Assembly (NCBI RefSeq): GCF_030818255.1
Contig: NZ_JAUTAG010000001.1
Location: 620,001-684,000 of the forward strand
Reading direction: 5' to 3'
DNA from: Microbacterium sp. SORGH_AS_0969
Lineage (GTDB): Bacteria; Actinomycetota; Actinomycetes; Actinomycetales; Microbacteriaceae
DNA length: 64,000 nt
In this document: positions 36,221-45,879 of the stretch, piece after piece
Layout: each line of letters starts with the position of its first letter
How positions within the stretch are numbered: position 1 is the first letter of the stretch
Notes under the pieces: model-generated
What the model saw: the letters and a program-made list of their open reading frames with translations, nothing else
Database searches by the model: none
Told to the model about the DNA's origin: nothing
Made by a program: the position numbers and the translations under genes

Positions 36221-37593
36221 GAGGTCGCTCCCCGCACGAGGAGGCCGGAGAGATCGTCGAGGGTGCCGATGGTCAGGACGGTCAGGCCGGCGATGCTCTG
36301 CATGCGCGGGTGCGCACGCTCGTCGCACACGACGGCCGCGACCGCGGTGTCGGCGGGGAAGGCCAGCGCGGCCTGACGCAGCTGCGCGACGGGAACACGG
36401 GAGCCGACGACGACGAACGCGATCGAGAGACGCTCGTTCGATTCGGATGCCAGGCGGCAGACGTCTGAGACCGGCATGGTGTTGTCGTGGCGCTCGAGGG
36501 CGCTGAAGCCGTCGAGCATCTGCCGCGGAGTGATCGTCGGCACGTGACGGATCGCACGCAGACGGCCCTTGACGACGCGCGGGATCTCGGAGCCCGTGAC
36601 GATGTCGATGTCGCGGGCGTCGCGGACGGCGCGGAGCCCGAGCGACGCCGCGGCGGCCACGGCGAGCTCGTACTCGTCGGCGTCGAGGTACTCCTGCGAG
36701 GCGGCCCCGAGAACGACGGCCATGCGGGAGCGGCGTGACTCCTCGTACTGACGCACCATGAGTCGGCCGGTCTTGGCCGTGGACTTCCAGTGGACCTGCC
36801 GCTGCGAGTCGCCGGGCGCGTATTCGCGGATCGCGTGGAACGACATGTCGGCATCGACGAGGCGACGGGTCGCGTTGCCCTCGAGGTCGCGCACGAGACC
36901 TGCGCTCGTGGAGGGAAGGGTGACCGTGCGGGGGTGGACGAACACCTCGTGCGCGTCGTCGAAGTCGTGCTCCCGGCGCAGGAGCCCGACGGGATCGCTG
37001 CGGACGGTCGTGACCGGACCGACACGGACGATGCCGCGCGGCAGCGGAGGGATCTCCAGCGCCTCGGTGACGCTCTGCCCCGGACGGAGGAGCGGGACCC
37101 CGAACTCCACGAGGCCCTGCCCGACGGGGATGTCGAGGCGCCCGGGGAGCGCGACACGCGAGCTCTCGTTGTGTACGACGATCTCGCCCGTCACGCCGTG
37201 GCCCGCCACGACGCGCTCACGCGCGAGGGTCAGATCGACGGCGTACGCGCGGGCGCCGAAGAGGAACGGCACGCTCATGAGCAGCAGAAGAAGTGCTGCG
37301 CTGCCGGCGACCATCCACTCGATCCAGCCGAAGACGACGCCGAGCAGCAGTCCCCCCGTCGCGGCGATCGTCACGACGGCGCCCGCCGGGCGCACGGTGC
37401 GCCCCGCCCACCGCGTCGCCGTCACGGCGGCATCCGTCGTGACGCGCCACGCCTCGGCGACACGCACGACGGCGCGCACGATCCGCCGCTCGCGCCTCGT
37501 CGACGTGGACGTGATCGAGGTGCGCGAGCCGGTGACGGCCGTGCCGGCGGACGTGCGCGTCAACCGCGACTCGGTGGAGTTCACCTCCGGCAT
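36217..37593 (-). CDS. DUF58 protein (MoxR-associated, vWA-like)
   Basis: 458 residues. A basic N-terminal segment, then two helices (about 70-115), then the DUF58 core (about 220-300) with REYAPGDSQRQVHWKSTAKT and LMVRQYEESRR, and a vWA-like end. DUF58 proteins sit beside MoxR ATPases in bacteria; a role in protein or complex assembly at the membrane is supposed. It lies 25 bp after the MoxR gene and overlaps the TgpA-like gene by 4 nt, so it is one transcriptional and translational unit. Confidence 0.92.
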   Translation of the reverse strand: MPEVNSTESRLTRTSAGTAVTGSRTSITSTSTRRERRIVRAVVRVAEAWRVTTDAAVTATRWAGRTVRPAGAVVTIAATGGLLLGVVFGWIEWMVAGSAALLLLLMSVPFLFGARAYAVDLTLARERVVAGHGVTGEIVVHNESSRVALPGRLDIPVGQGLVEFGVPLLRPGQSVTEALEIPPLPRGIVRVGPVTTVRSDPVGLLRREHDFDDAHEVFVHPRTVTLPSTSAGLVRDLEGNATRRLVDADMSFHAIREYAPGDSQRQVHWKSTAKTGRLMVRQYEESRRSRMAVVLGAASQEYLDADEYELAVAAAASLGLRAVRDARDIDIVTGSEIPRVVKGRLRAIRHVPTITPRQMLDGFSALERHDNTMPVSDVCRLASESNERLSIAFVVVGSRVPVAQLRQAALAFPADTAVAAVVCDERAHPRMQSIAGLTVLTIGTLDDLSGLLVRGATS

Positions 37594-37618
37594 GGGAGGA
37601 ACCCCCTCGCAACGGAGG

Positions 37619-38593
37619 TCATCGCGCGCGCTCGCTCTCGCGCTGCGTGGGCGGTGCGACGTCGAGGAGCACCTGCCCGATGACCGCCTCCGCGGTCACC
37701 CCGTCGAACTCGGCCTCGGGGTGCAGGATGAGCCGGTGCGAGAGCACCGCCACGGCGAGCGCCTTCACATCGTCGGGGGTCGCGTACGTGCGGCCCTGCG
37801 CGGCGGCGCGGGTACGGGTGGCCCGGGTGAGGGCCAACGCCCCGCGGATGCTGACGCCGAGGCGGACCTCGTCGGCGGAGCGCGTGGCATCCACGAGCCG
37901 GGCGATGTAGTCGAGGACGAGGGCGTCCACGTACACGGTGGCCGCGAGATCTGCCATTCCGACGAGAGCCTGCGGGGTGACGATCGGGCGGAGGTCGGCC
38001 GTCGAGACGGCCGCTCCGTCGAGGATGCGCACGGTGGCGGCGTGATCGGGGTATCCGAGCGAGGTCCGTAGGAGGAAGCGGTCGAGCTGCGCCTCGGGGA
38101 GGCGATAGGTGCCCGCCTGCTCGACGGGGTTCTGCGTCGCGAGGACGAGGAAGGGCACGCCGACCTCGCGCGAGACGCCGTCGATGGTGACCCGCCCCTC
38201 TTCCATGACCTCGAGCAGGGCCGACTGCGTCTTCGGGCTCGCCCGGTTGATCTCGTCGGCGAGCACGATGTTGGCGAAGACGGGCCCGGCGTGGAACTCG
38301 AATCGCCCCGTCTTCTGGTCGTACACCGTGATGCCGGTGATGTCGCCCGGCAGCAGGTCGGGCGTGAACTGGATGCGGGTGTTCGTCCCCTGCACCGACT
38401 GGGCGACCGCGCGCGCGAGCGAGGTCTTCCCGGTACCCGGCACGTCCTCGAGGAGGACATGCCCGTCGCTCAGCATCGCGGTCAGCACGAGCTCGACCAC
38501 GTGCCTCTTACCGAGCACGGCGCGCTCGACGTTGTCGGCGATCTGCGAGAACGTCTGCGCGAACCAGGTCGCCTGCTCCTGGGTGATCGTCAT
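37619..38593 (-). CDS. MoxR-family AAA+ ATPase
   Basis: 324 residues. Walker A LEDVPGTGKTSLARA, Walker B IVLADEINRASPKTQ, sensor 1 FLVLATQNPVEQAGTYRLPE, and an AAA lid at the C-terminus. MoxR ATPases act as chaperone-like remodelers of partner complexes, usually with a DUF58/vWA protein, as found here immediately downstream. ATG 38593 is chosen; the in-frame extension upstream (52 residues) is Pro/Arg-rich and unconserved in type. The 97-bp gap before it follows the giant gene. Confidence 0.95.
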   Translation of the reverse strand: MTITQEQATWFAQTFSQIADNVERAVLGKRHVVELVLTAMLSDGHVLLEDVPGTGKTSLARAVAQSVQGTNTRIQFTPDLLPGDITGITVYDQKTGRFEFHAGPVFANIVLADEINRASPKTQSALLEVMEEGRVTIDGVSREVGVPFLVLATQNPVEQAGTYRLPEAQLDRFLLRTSLGYPDHAATVRILDGAAVSTADLRPIVTPQALVGMADLAATVYVDALVLDYIARLVDATRSADEVRLGVSIRGALALTRATRTRAAAQGRTYATPDDVKALAVAVLSHRLILHPEAEFDGVTAEAVIGQVLLDVAPPTQRESERAR

Positions 38594-38690
38594 GTGGGTG
38601 GGTCTCTCTCTGGGGGATGGATGCGGGGGGATGGATGCCGGGGGCCGGACTACGCGGGGATCGGTGCTTCGCGGGTCGAGGCTCGGCGGG

Positions 38691-41600
38691 TCAGGGCTTC
38701 GTGGGGGTTCCGGGCGAGCAGGAGCCCGACACCGTGAGCGTCGCCCCATCGAGTCCCCAGCCGCGAGGGGACCAGTCGACGGTCACGACGATGTTCTCGA
38801 CGCGCTCCGCGCCCACGGGGACACGGTCGCTGCCTTCGGCGCGGGGAACGACCGCGCCGCTCGCGTCGCGGAACACGGCGTTCGAGGTGTCGACTGTCAG
38901 GACGGCCTTGTCGTTGCTGGAGCTGCGCGAGATGTCGAGCTTGTCGCCGGCGACGCACGAACGCACGTAGGCGGAAGCCTGCACCTGATAGGGGGCGCTG
39001 CCGTCGGCGGGAGTGACGCGACCCGTCTCGGACTGCGTGCCCCACAACTCGTGCTCGAAGTAGACGCCGATACCCGGGTCGCTGCCGAAGACCGTCGACC
39101 TGTTGTTCTCGAAATTCGTGTACTTGGGCTCGTTGTTGCGCGGGGGCTTGTTGCCGGCCTGGATCGTTTCGTCGATCCGCCAGCGCGCGATCGCGCGACC
39201 GCCATCACGATCGAGAATCGGCTCCGCGTCGACGCGGAACGTGTACCCCTGCGGAGCGGCACGATCCTGGTCGACCCGCTTCGTGTCGGTCACCGGGGCG
39301 GCCGAGCCGTACGTCTTGCCCTGGTACACGGAGTCGACGCACGCGGTGAAGGTGTATTCCTCGCCGTCCTTCTTCCCCGGGAACTCGCGGCGCGGGCCAC
39401 CGTCGCCGGTGCGACAGTTCGTCCCCTCGACGATGCCGTAGCGGAGCTCGGAATCGGTGCCGTTCGGATCGGCGCTCGCCTCGGCCACGATCGTCGTCGA
39501 CCCGTCGGATGCCGCGCGCGAGGTGAGCGTCAAGGCGAGCCCGGTCGGCTTGCCGACGCCGTGCGCGCGGAAGGTCAAGACGCCGCCCTCGACCGAGCCG
39601 CCGAGGCCGGGCGGGACGTCGAAGCGGGACAGAGGCGTGACCCGGACCTCTGTCGAGGCGTTGCTGCCGACGACGAAGCCCTTGATCGGCACCTCCTGCT
39701 GATTGCGGCCCACGGAGACGGTCTGCGTCTCGCCCGTGCTGCTGCGGATCTGCAGAGACCCCGTCTCGGCGGCATCCACCCCCCTCACCACGAGATCGAC
39801 GACGTTGCCGGAGCCGTCGTCCGTGACGGTCGGGGTCCAGTCCACGCTGTCGGGGCGCGGCGGCGGGTCGTACGCCCACGCGGTCGTGCGCACGGAACCG
39901 CGCGATTCGCCCACGTCATTGACGGCGGTGACGACGTACTCGCGCTGGTCGCCGTTCGGGGCGGAGACGGTGGGGCAGCCGCCGTCCGGCGCGCAACGGG
40001 CGACGATGTCGCCGCGGTATCGCACCACGAAGCCGGTGAGACCGGGGTACGCGCGCCGCGCCTCACCCGCATCGACGCGGAGCGTGACCGAACCGTCGGC
40101 GTACGCGGACTGGCGGACGCTCGCCGGCGTGCGCGGGTAGCCCTGCAGATCGAGAACGACGCGCGCGTCGCGCGGACCTGCGGTACTGCGCCCCTGGGCA
40201 TCGCGCAGGGTCACGCTCGCGGCGCAGGTCGCGCCGGGGGCGTCGGCTGTCCAGGATGCCGCGATGCTCGAGTCCGACGCCACCGAGAAGCTGACACCGG
40301 TGCAGGTTCCCGTCGGGCGCACGCCGACGACCTCGAGAGGCGTGCGCGGCAGCGGGTTGACCTCTCCGTCAGCGCCGATCACGTCGATCGTGCACGAGGA
40401 GCCGTCGGCCTGCGAGCACTGGCGCGAGGTGGTTCCCCCCTGCGGGAGGGTCGACGGCGCCGCCCCGACGCGCAGGAGGAGGCGAGCGGGGGCCACCGCG
40501 TTGTGGCTGGTCACGGTGATGATCGCCGCGTTCTCGGTGCCCGGGACCGCCCGGTCGGCACCGGTGACGGTGACGGTCGAGTCGTCGAGCGTGACGGACG
40601 AGAACGCCGACCCGGAGTACTCGACCGCGTAGCGGATGCTGTTCCAGTCCTCGCGGCCCAGCTGCCACGACGTCATGTTGCGCAGGTCGAATGTGGCCGT
40701 CTCGCCCGGCCCGACGGTGAGCGAGCCGGGGCGGAGCTCGGGCTGCGGGTCGCGCGCCACGATGCCGATCGGGACGGACAGGAGCGTCCACTCCTGCGTC
40801 CCCGCGATGCGCACCGGAACGATGCACGCATCGGCCCAGGGCGACCCGGTGCCGGCTTCGTAGGTCACCCGGGAGCCCGACACCGTGCAGCGCGCCTCCG
40901 CGCGCGCACCGGTGGTGGTGGCCTCGGTGCCCACCTCGAGGGTGGCGCGCCGCGGAAGGGCGACGAGGGATGCCATGTCGAACTCGACCGACGACAACTC
41001 GTCGACGCGCTGCGCAGAGTTGGGGCGCAGAGCGAGCGTCACATCGTCGTCCCCGGGGACGCGGAGGAAGGCGTAGGTCGTGACCTCCGAGCCGCCGACC
41101 GTGCCCGTGACCGCGAAGGGGATGATGCGTCGCGTGGCCGGGAGGTCGCCCGAGATGCGGCGCCCGTCGAGGCGGACATCGGTGGGGTTCCCCCACAGCG
41201 AGACCCTGAGGTCGCTGACGTCGCCACCCGACCAGCTGGCGCGGCCGGCGAGCACGTCGACACCCGAGGTGAAGTCGTCGCGGTCCTCGAGGGTCAGCGA
41301 GGTGTCGGCCACCACCGGATAGTCGGGCACGCTCTCGCGCACGACCTTGACGACGATGAGCCCCCGCCCCGTGTTGCCGGAATCGGACGCCACGTCGTAG
41401 AGGAACGACATCGTCGCCGGGGCGTCCCCGGCGCGGATCACCACCCCGGTGTCGGTGATCGACTCGACCCGGTCCGCCAGACGTGCGTACTCGGGGTTGT
41501 CCTCGCCGTCGACGAGCGTCTCGGGGAGGTCGGGGCGCACCCCGGTGAGCGTCAGGCGACCCTGCGTGGGATCGATGTCGTTCGCGAGCGGACTCACGCG

Positions 41601-44600
41601 GAGCCGGCTGTCTGCGCCCGCCTGCACCTGGACGTAGTCGGTGAAGGTGATGGGGCTCGGGTTCGCCTGGGCATCCAGGACGCCGATGCGCACGGTGCCC
41701 TCGCCCGTGGCGCCGGAGGTGTCGGAGACGCGGTAGCGGAACGACACCTGGCCACGATCCCCGGGGACGGACGCGTAGACGAGAGAAAGTCCGTCGGGAG
41801 AGATCGACGCGGTCCCGCGATCGGGTTGGCTGACGATCCGGTCGAGCATCACCGCATCGCCGTCGGGGTCGACCCCGAAGCCGGTGAACGGGATCGTCGT
41901 CGTCCCGCCGCTCAGCACCCGGCCCTGCAGGGTGTCGGGCACCGGCGCGCGGTTCGCGTCGTCGCCGAGGACGGTGATGCGCACCGTCGCCTCGTCCCAC
42001 AGCGACGGAGCGCCCGTCGTGTACACCCGGTACGTCACTTCGTACGAGCCGGGAGTGGTCGGCGCGAGGTAGCGCAGCACGCCGCCCGAGGCGAAGGCGA
42101 GGGCGTCGCTGGCCGGCTGCGCGCTCACGCTCGCCGGATCGAGGGTGGGTCGTCCGCCGGCGGGCGACACGTCGTTGTCGAGCACCGGAATGTCGACCTG
42201 GGCGCCGGCGCGCACGGTGACGGTGTCGTCGACCGCGATCGGGGCGATCTCGGGCGCCGGAGGGAGCAGGTACACCGTCGCCTCGCCGGTGACGCGGGCA
42301 CCCTCGTCGTCGGTGCCGTCGCTCACGCTGTAGGTCACGGTGCCCAGAAGGCCGGCTTCGCCCGTCGCGGTGCTCCCCGAGACGCGGAGATCGTTCTGGC
42401 CGACCGTGTCGACGCTGAGCGAGGCGCCGTCCTCGGCCGCGGCGACGACGTCGCTCAGCAGGAGGACCCGCCCGGTCGGGTTCGACACCGCGGAGAACAC
42501 GTCGAGCGTGGCGTCCTCCTGCGGGCGGACGAACGCCACGACGGGGGCGGTCGACAACTGCGCGGGGGCGTCCGCGGCCAGGAGGGTGATGCGGGCGGTG
42601 CCCGTGGCATCCCGTCCCCCGTCGGAGACCGTGAAATCGACCCGGTACACGCCCGGTTGCGACGCGGTGAAGTCGAAGGTCGTGCTGCCGCCGATGACAC
42701 CCGCGGTGGCCGCGGCGTCGTCGAGGATCCGGACCGAGCTGAGCGAGACGGCCCCCGCGGTCCCGGTCACGTGCGGACCGACATCGACCGTGAGGCTCGA
42801 CCCCACCGTGTCGACGACGGCGAAGGACTGAACGGCGAGGCCGGGGTCAGGGGCGACACGGATCAGCAGCGGCTTCGTCGCCACGGCTCCCCGGGTGTCG
42901 GCGACGGTGACGTCGAGCTGGATCGTCTGCTCGCCGCCGGAGCCGTCGTCGGCGTGCTGGTAGACGACCTCGCCCGCGGGGGTCGAGGTGACGCTGCCGA
43001 CTCCGCCCGGGTTGTCGACCGACAGCAGCAGCAGCGGGTCACCGTCCGGATCGACCCATCCGGGGAGGACGGGGACCGTGATCGTGCCGCCGCGGGCGAC
43101 CTCCGGGGTGGGCCAGGGCTGGAGGCACTTCTCGACACCGCACCACACGGGGGCGGCGTTCGCGGCTTCGGGCGAGACGGTCAGCGTGACGGTGGTGGGG
43201 GCGGATGTCAGCCCGTCAGGCGTCGTGCCATCGGTCACCGCGTACGAGAACGTCGCCGTGCCGGTCGCCTCGGGACGCACGCGCACCGCGAGGCGCTGAT
43301 CGTCGTCGGTGAGACTGAGCTCACCGAAGCCGGGATCCAGACCCGTGACACTCTCGCCGACGATGCTCAGCACGTCCTCGTTGGGGTCGTGGTCGTTCAG
43401 CAGGACCGGAAGGGTGACGAGGCGGCCCGCCCGCACGCCGAACGCGTCCGGCTCCGCGATCGGGGGCTTGGGATCGAGAACGACGCTGAGCTGCTCGTCG
43501 CTCTGGACCGCGGCCTGCTCCGTCCGGTCGTCGAGGCTCCAGTTCTGACTCGACGCGACGAGCGCGCCGTTCGGGACGGTCCACACCCAGCCGCTGCGCG
43601 TCTCATTCAGGATCACGGCGTGGTCGGTCGCGACGAACACCGGACGACGCTGATCGGGAAGCGTTCCCCCCGCGTAATCGAGCGGCGTCTCGCCCGCGTC
43701 GGAACGCCAGAGCGTTCCGCCGGCCTCGCCGGGGAGCAGCCACGCCGCGTACGCGACGCCCCCGCGGGAGAGGGGCTTCGCGGGCTGACCGAGCACGGTG
43801 CCACCGCCTCCCACCTCGCGGTTCGGCCCGGAACCGTCGACGGGAATCGCCCACAGCGACTGCTCGTCGGCGAGGTAGACCGCGCTGCCCGCGGAATCGG
43901 GAGAGCTGACGACGGCCTGGTCGACCACGGCGACATCGACCGGGTCGGTCCCGCGCACCCACACGCGCCCCGCGTCGCCGTCGACGAGAACCCAGGTGTC
44001 TCCGGCCGCCGAGAGGAGCGGGGTGGGCACCTCGGCGGCGAGCGCATCGCGCGCGCGCACCTCGTCGGCGGCGATGTCGTAGCGGATGACGGAACCGTCC
44101 GCCGAGGAATACGCGAAGAGCATTCCGCGGTCGTCGAGGGCGATGGCATCCGCGGTGTACGACGGGGAGTCGCCGCCGGCCGAGCCGAACGGATCGAGTT
44201 CGGATGCCGCCTGCCCGGCCTCGCTCAGTCGCCCGGTGAACAGCGTGCCGGTGTCGGTGCGGTACACGACGAAATCGCCCGCCGTGACCACCGAGGTCGT
44301 GCCCGCGGGGGTGTCGGGGGCGGACGAGAGCTGCTCCTCCTGCAGGTCGACCGGCTGGGCCTCGTCGATGCGCGAGAGCTTGCTGTAGCTGTCGGTGAAC
44401 AGGTACGCGCCGTCCGCGCTCTGCGCGACCTCGCTGGGATTGCCGGCCGACCGCACGGTGTCGAGCTCGCCCACCGAGGTGTTGACCCGGGCGTAGCGCT
44501 GGCCCTCGCCGGTCTGCAGAGCCCAGACCGAGGTGTCGACCTCGGGGGTCTCTTGCGCGTCGAGGCCGGGCCAGACGACGCTGGCCGTGATCACGAGAGC

Positions 44601-44651
44601 CGCAGCCGCGAGCGTGGAGGCGAGACCGACGACCGTACGTCGCCGCATCAC
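38691..44651 (-). CDS. Giant exported Ig-like/FN3 repeat protein
   Basis: 1986 residues. An N-terminal hydrophobic segment (about 6-30, VVGLASTLAAAALVITAS) is a signal or membrane anchor. Residues about 40-390 look like a beta-propeller-type sensor region (repeated SVWAL, YLADEQSLWAIPVDGSG). From about 395 to 1300 come at least six Ig-like domains of the Big_9/cadherin-like type, each with N/D-rich loops such as LLNDHDPNEDVL, VDPDGDPLLL, VLDNDVSPAGG and LANDIDPTQG. From about 1500 fibronectin-like domains follow. There is no LPXTG or C-terminal helix. GTG 44651 or ATG 44648 overlaps the kinase stop, so the kinase and this protein are coupled. It may be the extracellular sensor or adhesin of the system (inference). 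Confidence 0.85.
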   Translation of the reverse strand: MMRRRTVVGLASTLAAAALVITASVVWPGLDAQETPEVDTSVWALQTGEGQRYARVNTSVGELDTVRSAGNPSEVAQSADGAYLFTDSYSKLSRIDEAQPVDLQEEQLSSAPDTPAGTTSVVTAGDFVVYRTDTGTLFTGRLSEAGQAASELDPFGSAGGDSPSYTADAIALDDRGMLFAYSSADGSVIRYDIAADEVRARDALAAEVPTPLLSAAGDTWVLVDGDAGRVWVRGTDPVDVAVVDQAVVSSPDSAGSAVYLADEQSLWAIPVDGSGPNREVGGGGTVLGQPAKPLSRGGVAYAAWLLPGEAGGTLWRSDAGETPLDYAGGTLPDQRRPVFVATDHAVILNETRSGWVWTVPNGALVASSQNWSLDDRTEQAAVQSDEQLSVVLDPKPPIAEPDAFGVRAGRLVTLPVLLNDHDPNEDVLSIVGESVTGLDPGFGELSLTDDDQRLAVRVRPEATGTATFSYAVTDGTTPDGLTSAPTTVTLTVSPEAANAAPVWCGVEKCLQPWPTPEVARGGTITVPVLPGWVDPDGDPLLLLSVDNPGGVGSVTSTPAGEVVYQHADDGSGGEQTIQLDVTVADTRGAVATKPLLIRVAPDPGLAVQSFAVVDTVGSSLTVDVGPHVTGTAGAVSLSSVRILDDAAATAGVIGGSTTFDFTASQPGVYRVDFTVSDGGRDATGTARITLLAADAPAQLSTAPVVAFVRPQEDATLDVFSAVSNPTGRVLLLSDVVAAAEDGASLSVDTVGQNDLRVSGSTATGEAGLLGTVTYSVSDGTDDEGARVTGEATVYLLPPAPEIAPIAVDDTVTVRAGAQVDIPVLDNDVSPAGGRPTLDPASVSAQPASDALAFASGGVLRYLAPTTPGSYEVTYRVYTTGAPSLWDEATVRITVLGDDANRAPVPDTLQGRVLSGGTTTIPFTGFGVDPDGDAVMLDRIVSQPDRGTASISPDGLSLVYASVPGDRGQVSFRYRVSDTSGATGEGTVRIGVLDAQANPSPITFTDYVQVQAGADSRLRVSPLANDIDPTQGRLTLTGVRPDLPETLVDGEDNPEYARLADRVESITDTGVVIRAGDAPATMSFLYDVASDSGNTGRGLIVVKVVRESVPDYPVVADTSLTLEDRDDFTSGVDVLAGRASWSGGDVSDLRVSLWGNPTDVRLDGRRISGDLPATRRIIPFAVTGTVGGSEVTTYAFLRVPGDDDVTLALRPNSAQRVDELSSVEFDMASLVALPRRATLEVGTEATTTGARAEARCTVSGSRVTYEAGTGSPWADACIVPVRIAGTQEWTLLSVPIGIVARDPQPELRPGSLTVGPGETATFDLRNMTSWQLGREDWNSIRYAVEYSGSAFSSVTLDDSTVTVTGADRAVPGTENAAIITVTSHNAVAPARLLLRVGAAPSTLPQGGTTSRQCSQADGSSCTIDVIGADGEVNPLPRTPLEVVGVRPTGTCTGVSFSVASDSSIAASWTADAPGATCAASVTLRDAQGRSTAGPRDARVVLDLQGYPRTPASVRQSAYADGSVTLRVDAGEARRAYPGLTGFVVRYRGDIVARCAPDGGCPTVSAPNGDQREYVVTAVNDVGESRGSVRTTAWAYDPPPRPDSVDWTPTVTDDGSGNVVDLVVRGVDAAETGSLQIRSSTGETQTVSVGRNQQEVPIKGFVVGSNASTEVRVTPLSRFDVPPGLGGSVEGGVLTFRAHGVGKPTGLALTLTSRAASDGSTTIVAEASADPNGTDSELRYGIVEGTNCRTGDGGPRREFPGKKDGEEYTFTACVDSVYQGKTYGSAAPVTDTKRVDQDRAAPQGYTFRVDAEPILDRDGGRAIARWRIDETIQAGNKPPRNNEPKYTNFENNRSTVFGSDPGIGVYFEHELWGTQSETGRVTPADGSAPYQVQASAYVRSCVAGDKLDISRSSSNDKAVLTVDTSNAVFRDASGAVVPRAEGSDRVPVGAERVENIVVTVDWSPRGWGLDGATLTVSGSCSPGTPTKP

Positions 44652-45781
44652 AGCACCCCCGTGGCGTACAGCGCGGCGACGACCACGGCGCCCGCGGCGA
44701 CGACCGTCGCTCCGGCGAGCGCCCAGGGCAGGACGCGGTGCGACGCCGGCCCGGGAGCCGAGATGTCGGTGTCTTCGTCGCGGGCGAGGCCCGTCACCCC
44801 GGAGCGGTCGCGGACCTTGCGCGCGCCCTCGCGCTCGATGTGCGAGCGCGTGGGCCCACGCAGCGCCGTGTCGGAGAAGTCGACCATCCCGGCCGACGGC
44901 GACCAGGCGGCGCTGGGCACCTCGAGAGGGGTCGCGGCGAGGCCGAGCTCGGTCTGCACGTGCTGCAGATCTTCGCCGAGAGCGCGCGCGCTCGGATGCC
45001 GGTCCTGCGGGTTCCGTGTCATCGCGCGGGCGAGCGCGGCCTGCAGGGACGGCGGCACGTCGGAGCGGGAGATCTCGGTGTACGACGCTCGCGCGATGCG
45101 ACGACGCAGCTGCTCGCGCGAGTTCTGCCCGCGCTCACGACGCTCGAAGGGACTGTGCCCGGCCAGGAGCGAGTAGACGGTCGCCCCGAGACTCCAGACC
45201 TCGCTCGAGACGGTGCCGGCGGTCTGCTCGGCGATCACCTCGGGGGCGCTCCAGGGCACCGACATCGCGAGCATCTCATCGGCGTCCTGACGCACCAGCG
45301 ACGACGAGATCCCGAAGTCGGCGAGGACCGGCGCCCCGAATGTCGTGACGAGGATGTTGCTCGGCTTCACGTCGCGGTGCACGAGACCCGCGTGATGAGC
45401 GGACTCGAGGGCTCCGGCCATGCGCACGCCGATGGCGAGGACCTCGGGGACGGGGATCCGCTCGACCCGATAGCGCTGGGCGAGCGACCCCGGGCAGTAC
45501 TCCATGACGATGTAGGGCCGGCCGTCGGCGGAGATCCCGGCCTGGTACACGGTGACGATCGAGGGGTGCGCCGAGAGGTGCGCGAGCACGTCGGCCTCGG
45601 CGTTGAACATGCGCCGGAGGTCGGGGTCGCGCACGTCGCTCGGCAGGACCTTGACCGCCACCTCGCGGCGCGGCATGTCCTGCCCGTAGAGGAAGACGTC
45701 GGCGAAGCCCCCGGAGCCGAGCGGACGGATGTACGCGAGCCCGGGCAGGATCGGCGGCGACGAGGGGAGGCGCTGCGGCAT
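44648..45781 (-). CDS. Tail-anchored Ser/Thr protein kinase without extracellular sensor
   Basis: 377 residues. Full Hanks-type kinase: G-loop IRPLGSGGFADVFLYG (about 20-35), VAVKVL Lys, catalytic HRDVKPSNIL (about 134), DFGISS, and WSAPEV. A linker follows, then one helix (about 350-373) that ends the protein almost at once, so there is no PASTA or other outside domain, unlike PknB. The start at 45781 has a GGAGGGGG ribosome site. It heads the seven-gene operon; the next gene encodes a giant exported repeat protein, which could take the sensor role in trans (inference). Likely targets are the FHA and acidic-Thr proteins. Confidence 0.95.
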   Translation of the reverse strand: MPQRLPSSPPILPGLAYIRPLGSGGFADVFLYGQDMPRREVAVKVLPSDVRDPDLRRMFNAEADVLAHLSAHPSIVTVYQAGISADGRPYIVMEYCPGSLAQRYRVERIPVPEVLAIGVRMAGALESAHHAGLVHRDVKPSNILVTTFGAPVLADFGISSSLVRQDADEMLAMSVPWSAPEVIAEQTAGTVSSEVWSLGATVYSLLAGHSPFERRERGQNSREQLRRRIARASYTEISRSDVPPSLQAALARAMTRNPQDRHPSARALGEDLQHVQTELGLAATPLEVPSAAWSPSAGMVDFSDTALRGPTRSHIEREGARKVRDRSGVTGLARDEDTDISAPGPASHRVLPWALAGATVVAAGAVVVAALYATGVL

Positions 45782-45879
45782 GGTGCCCCCTCCCGGACGA
45801 CGCGCCCGCGTCTGGCCGGGCGGACAACCCGGCAATGCTAACAAAGGCGCCTCCGGGATCCCGGGGGCTGTGGACAAGC

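Noticed and set aside
33794..36376. Plus-strand open frame of 860 codons
   Set aside because: Antisense shadow of the TgpA-like gene, highly Arg-rich, no recognisable domain.
38612..38638. Two copies of GGGGGATGGATGC downstream of the giant gene
   Set aside because: Short, low complexity, and probably a chance or slippage repeat; kept only as an example of the GGATGC theme.
38109..45176. Plus-strand open frame of 2355 codons
   Set aside because: It runs antisense to the giant Ig-like gene and its neighbours, is Arg/Gly/Asp-rich without domains, and arises from the high third-position GC of the real genes.
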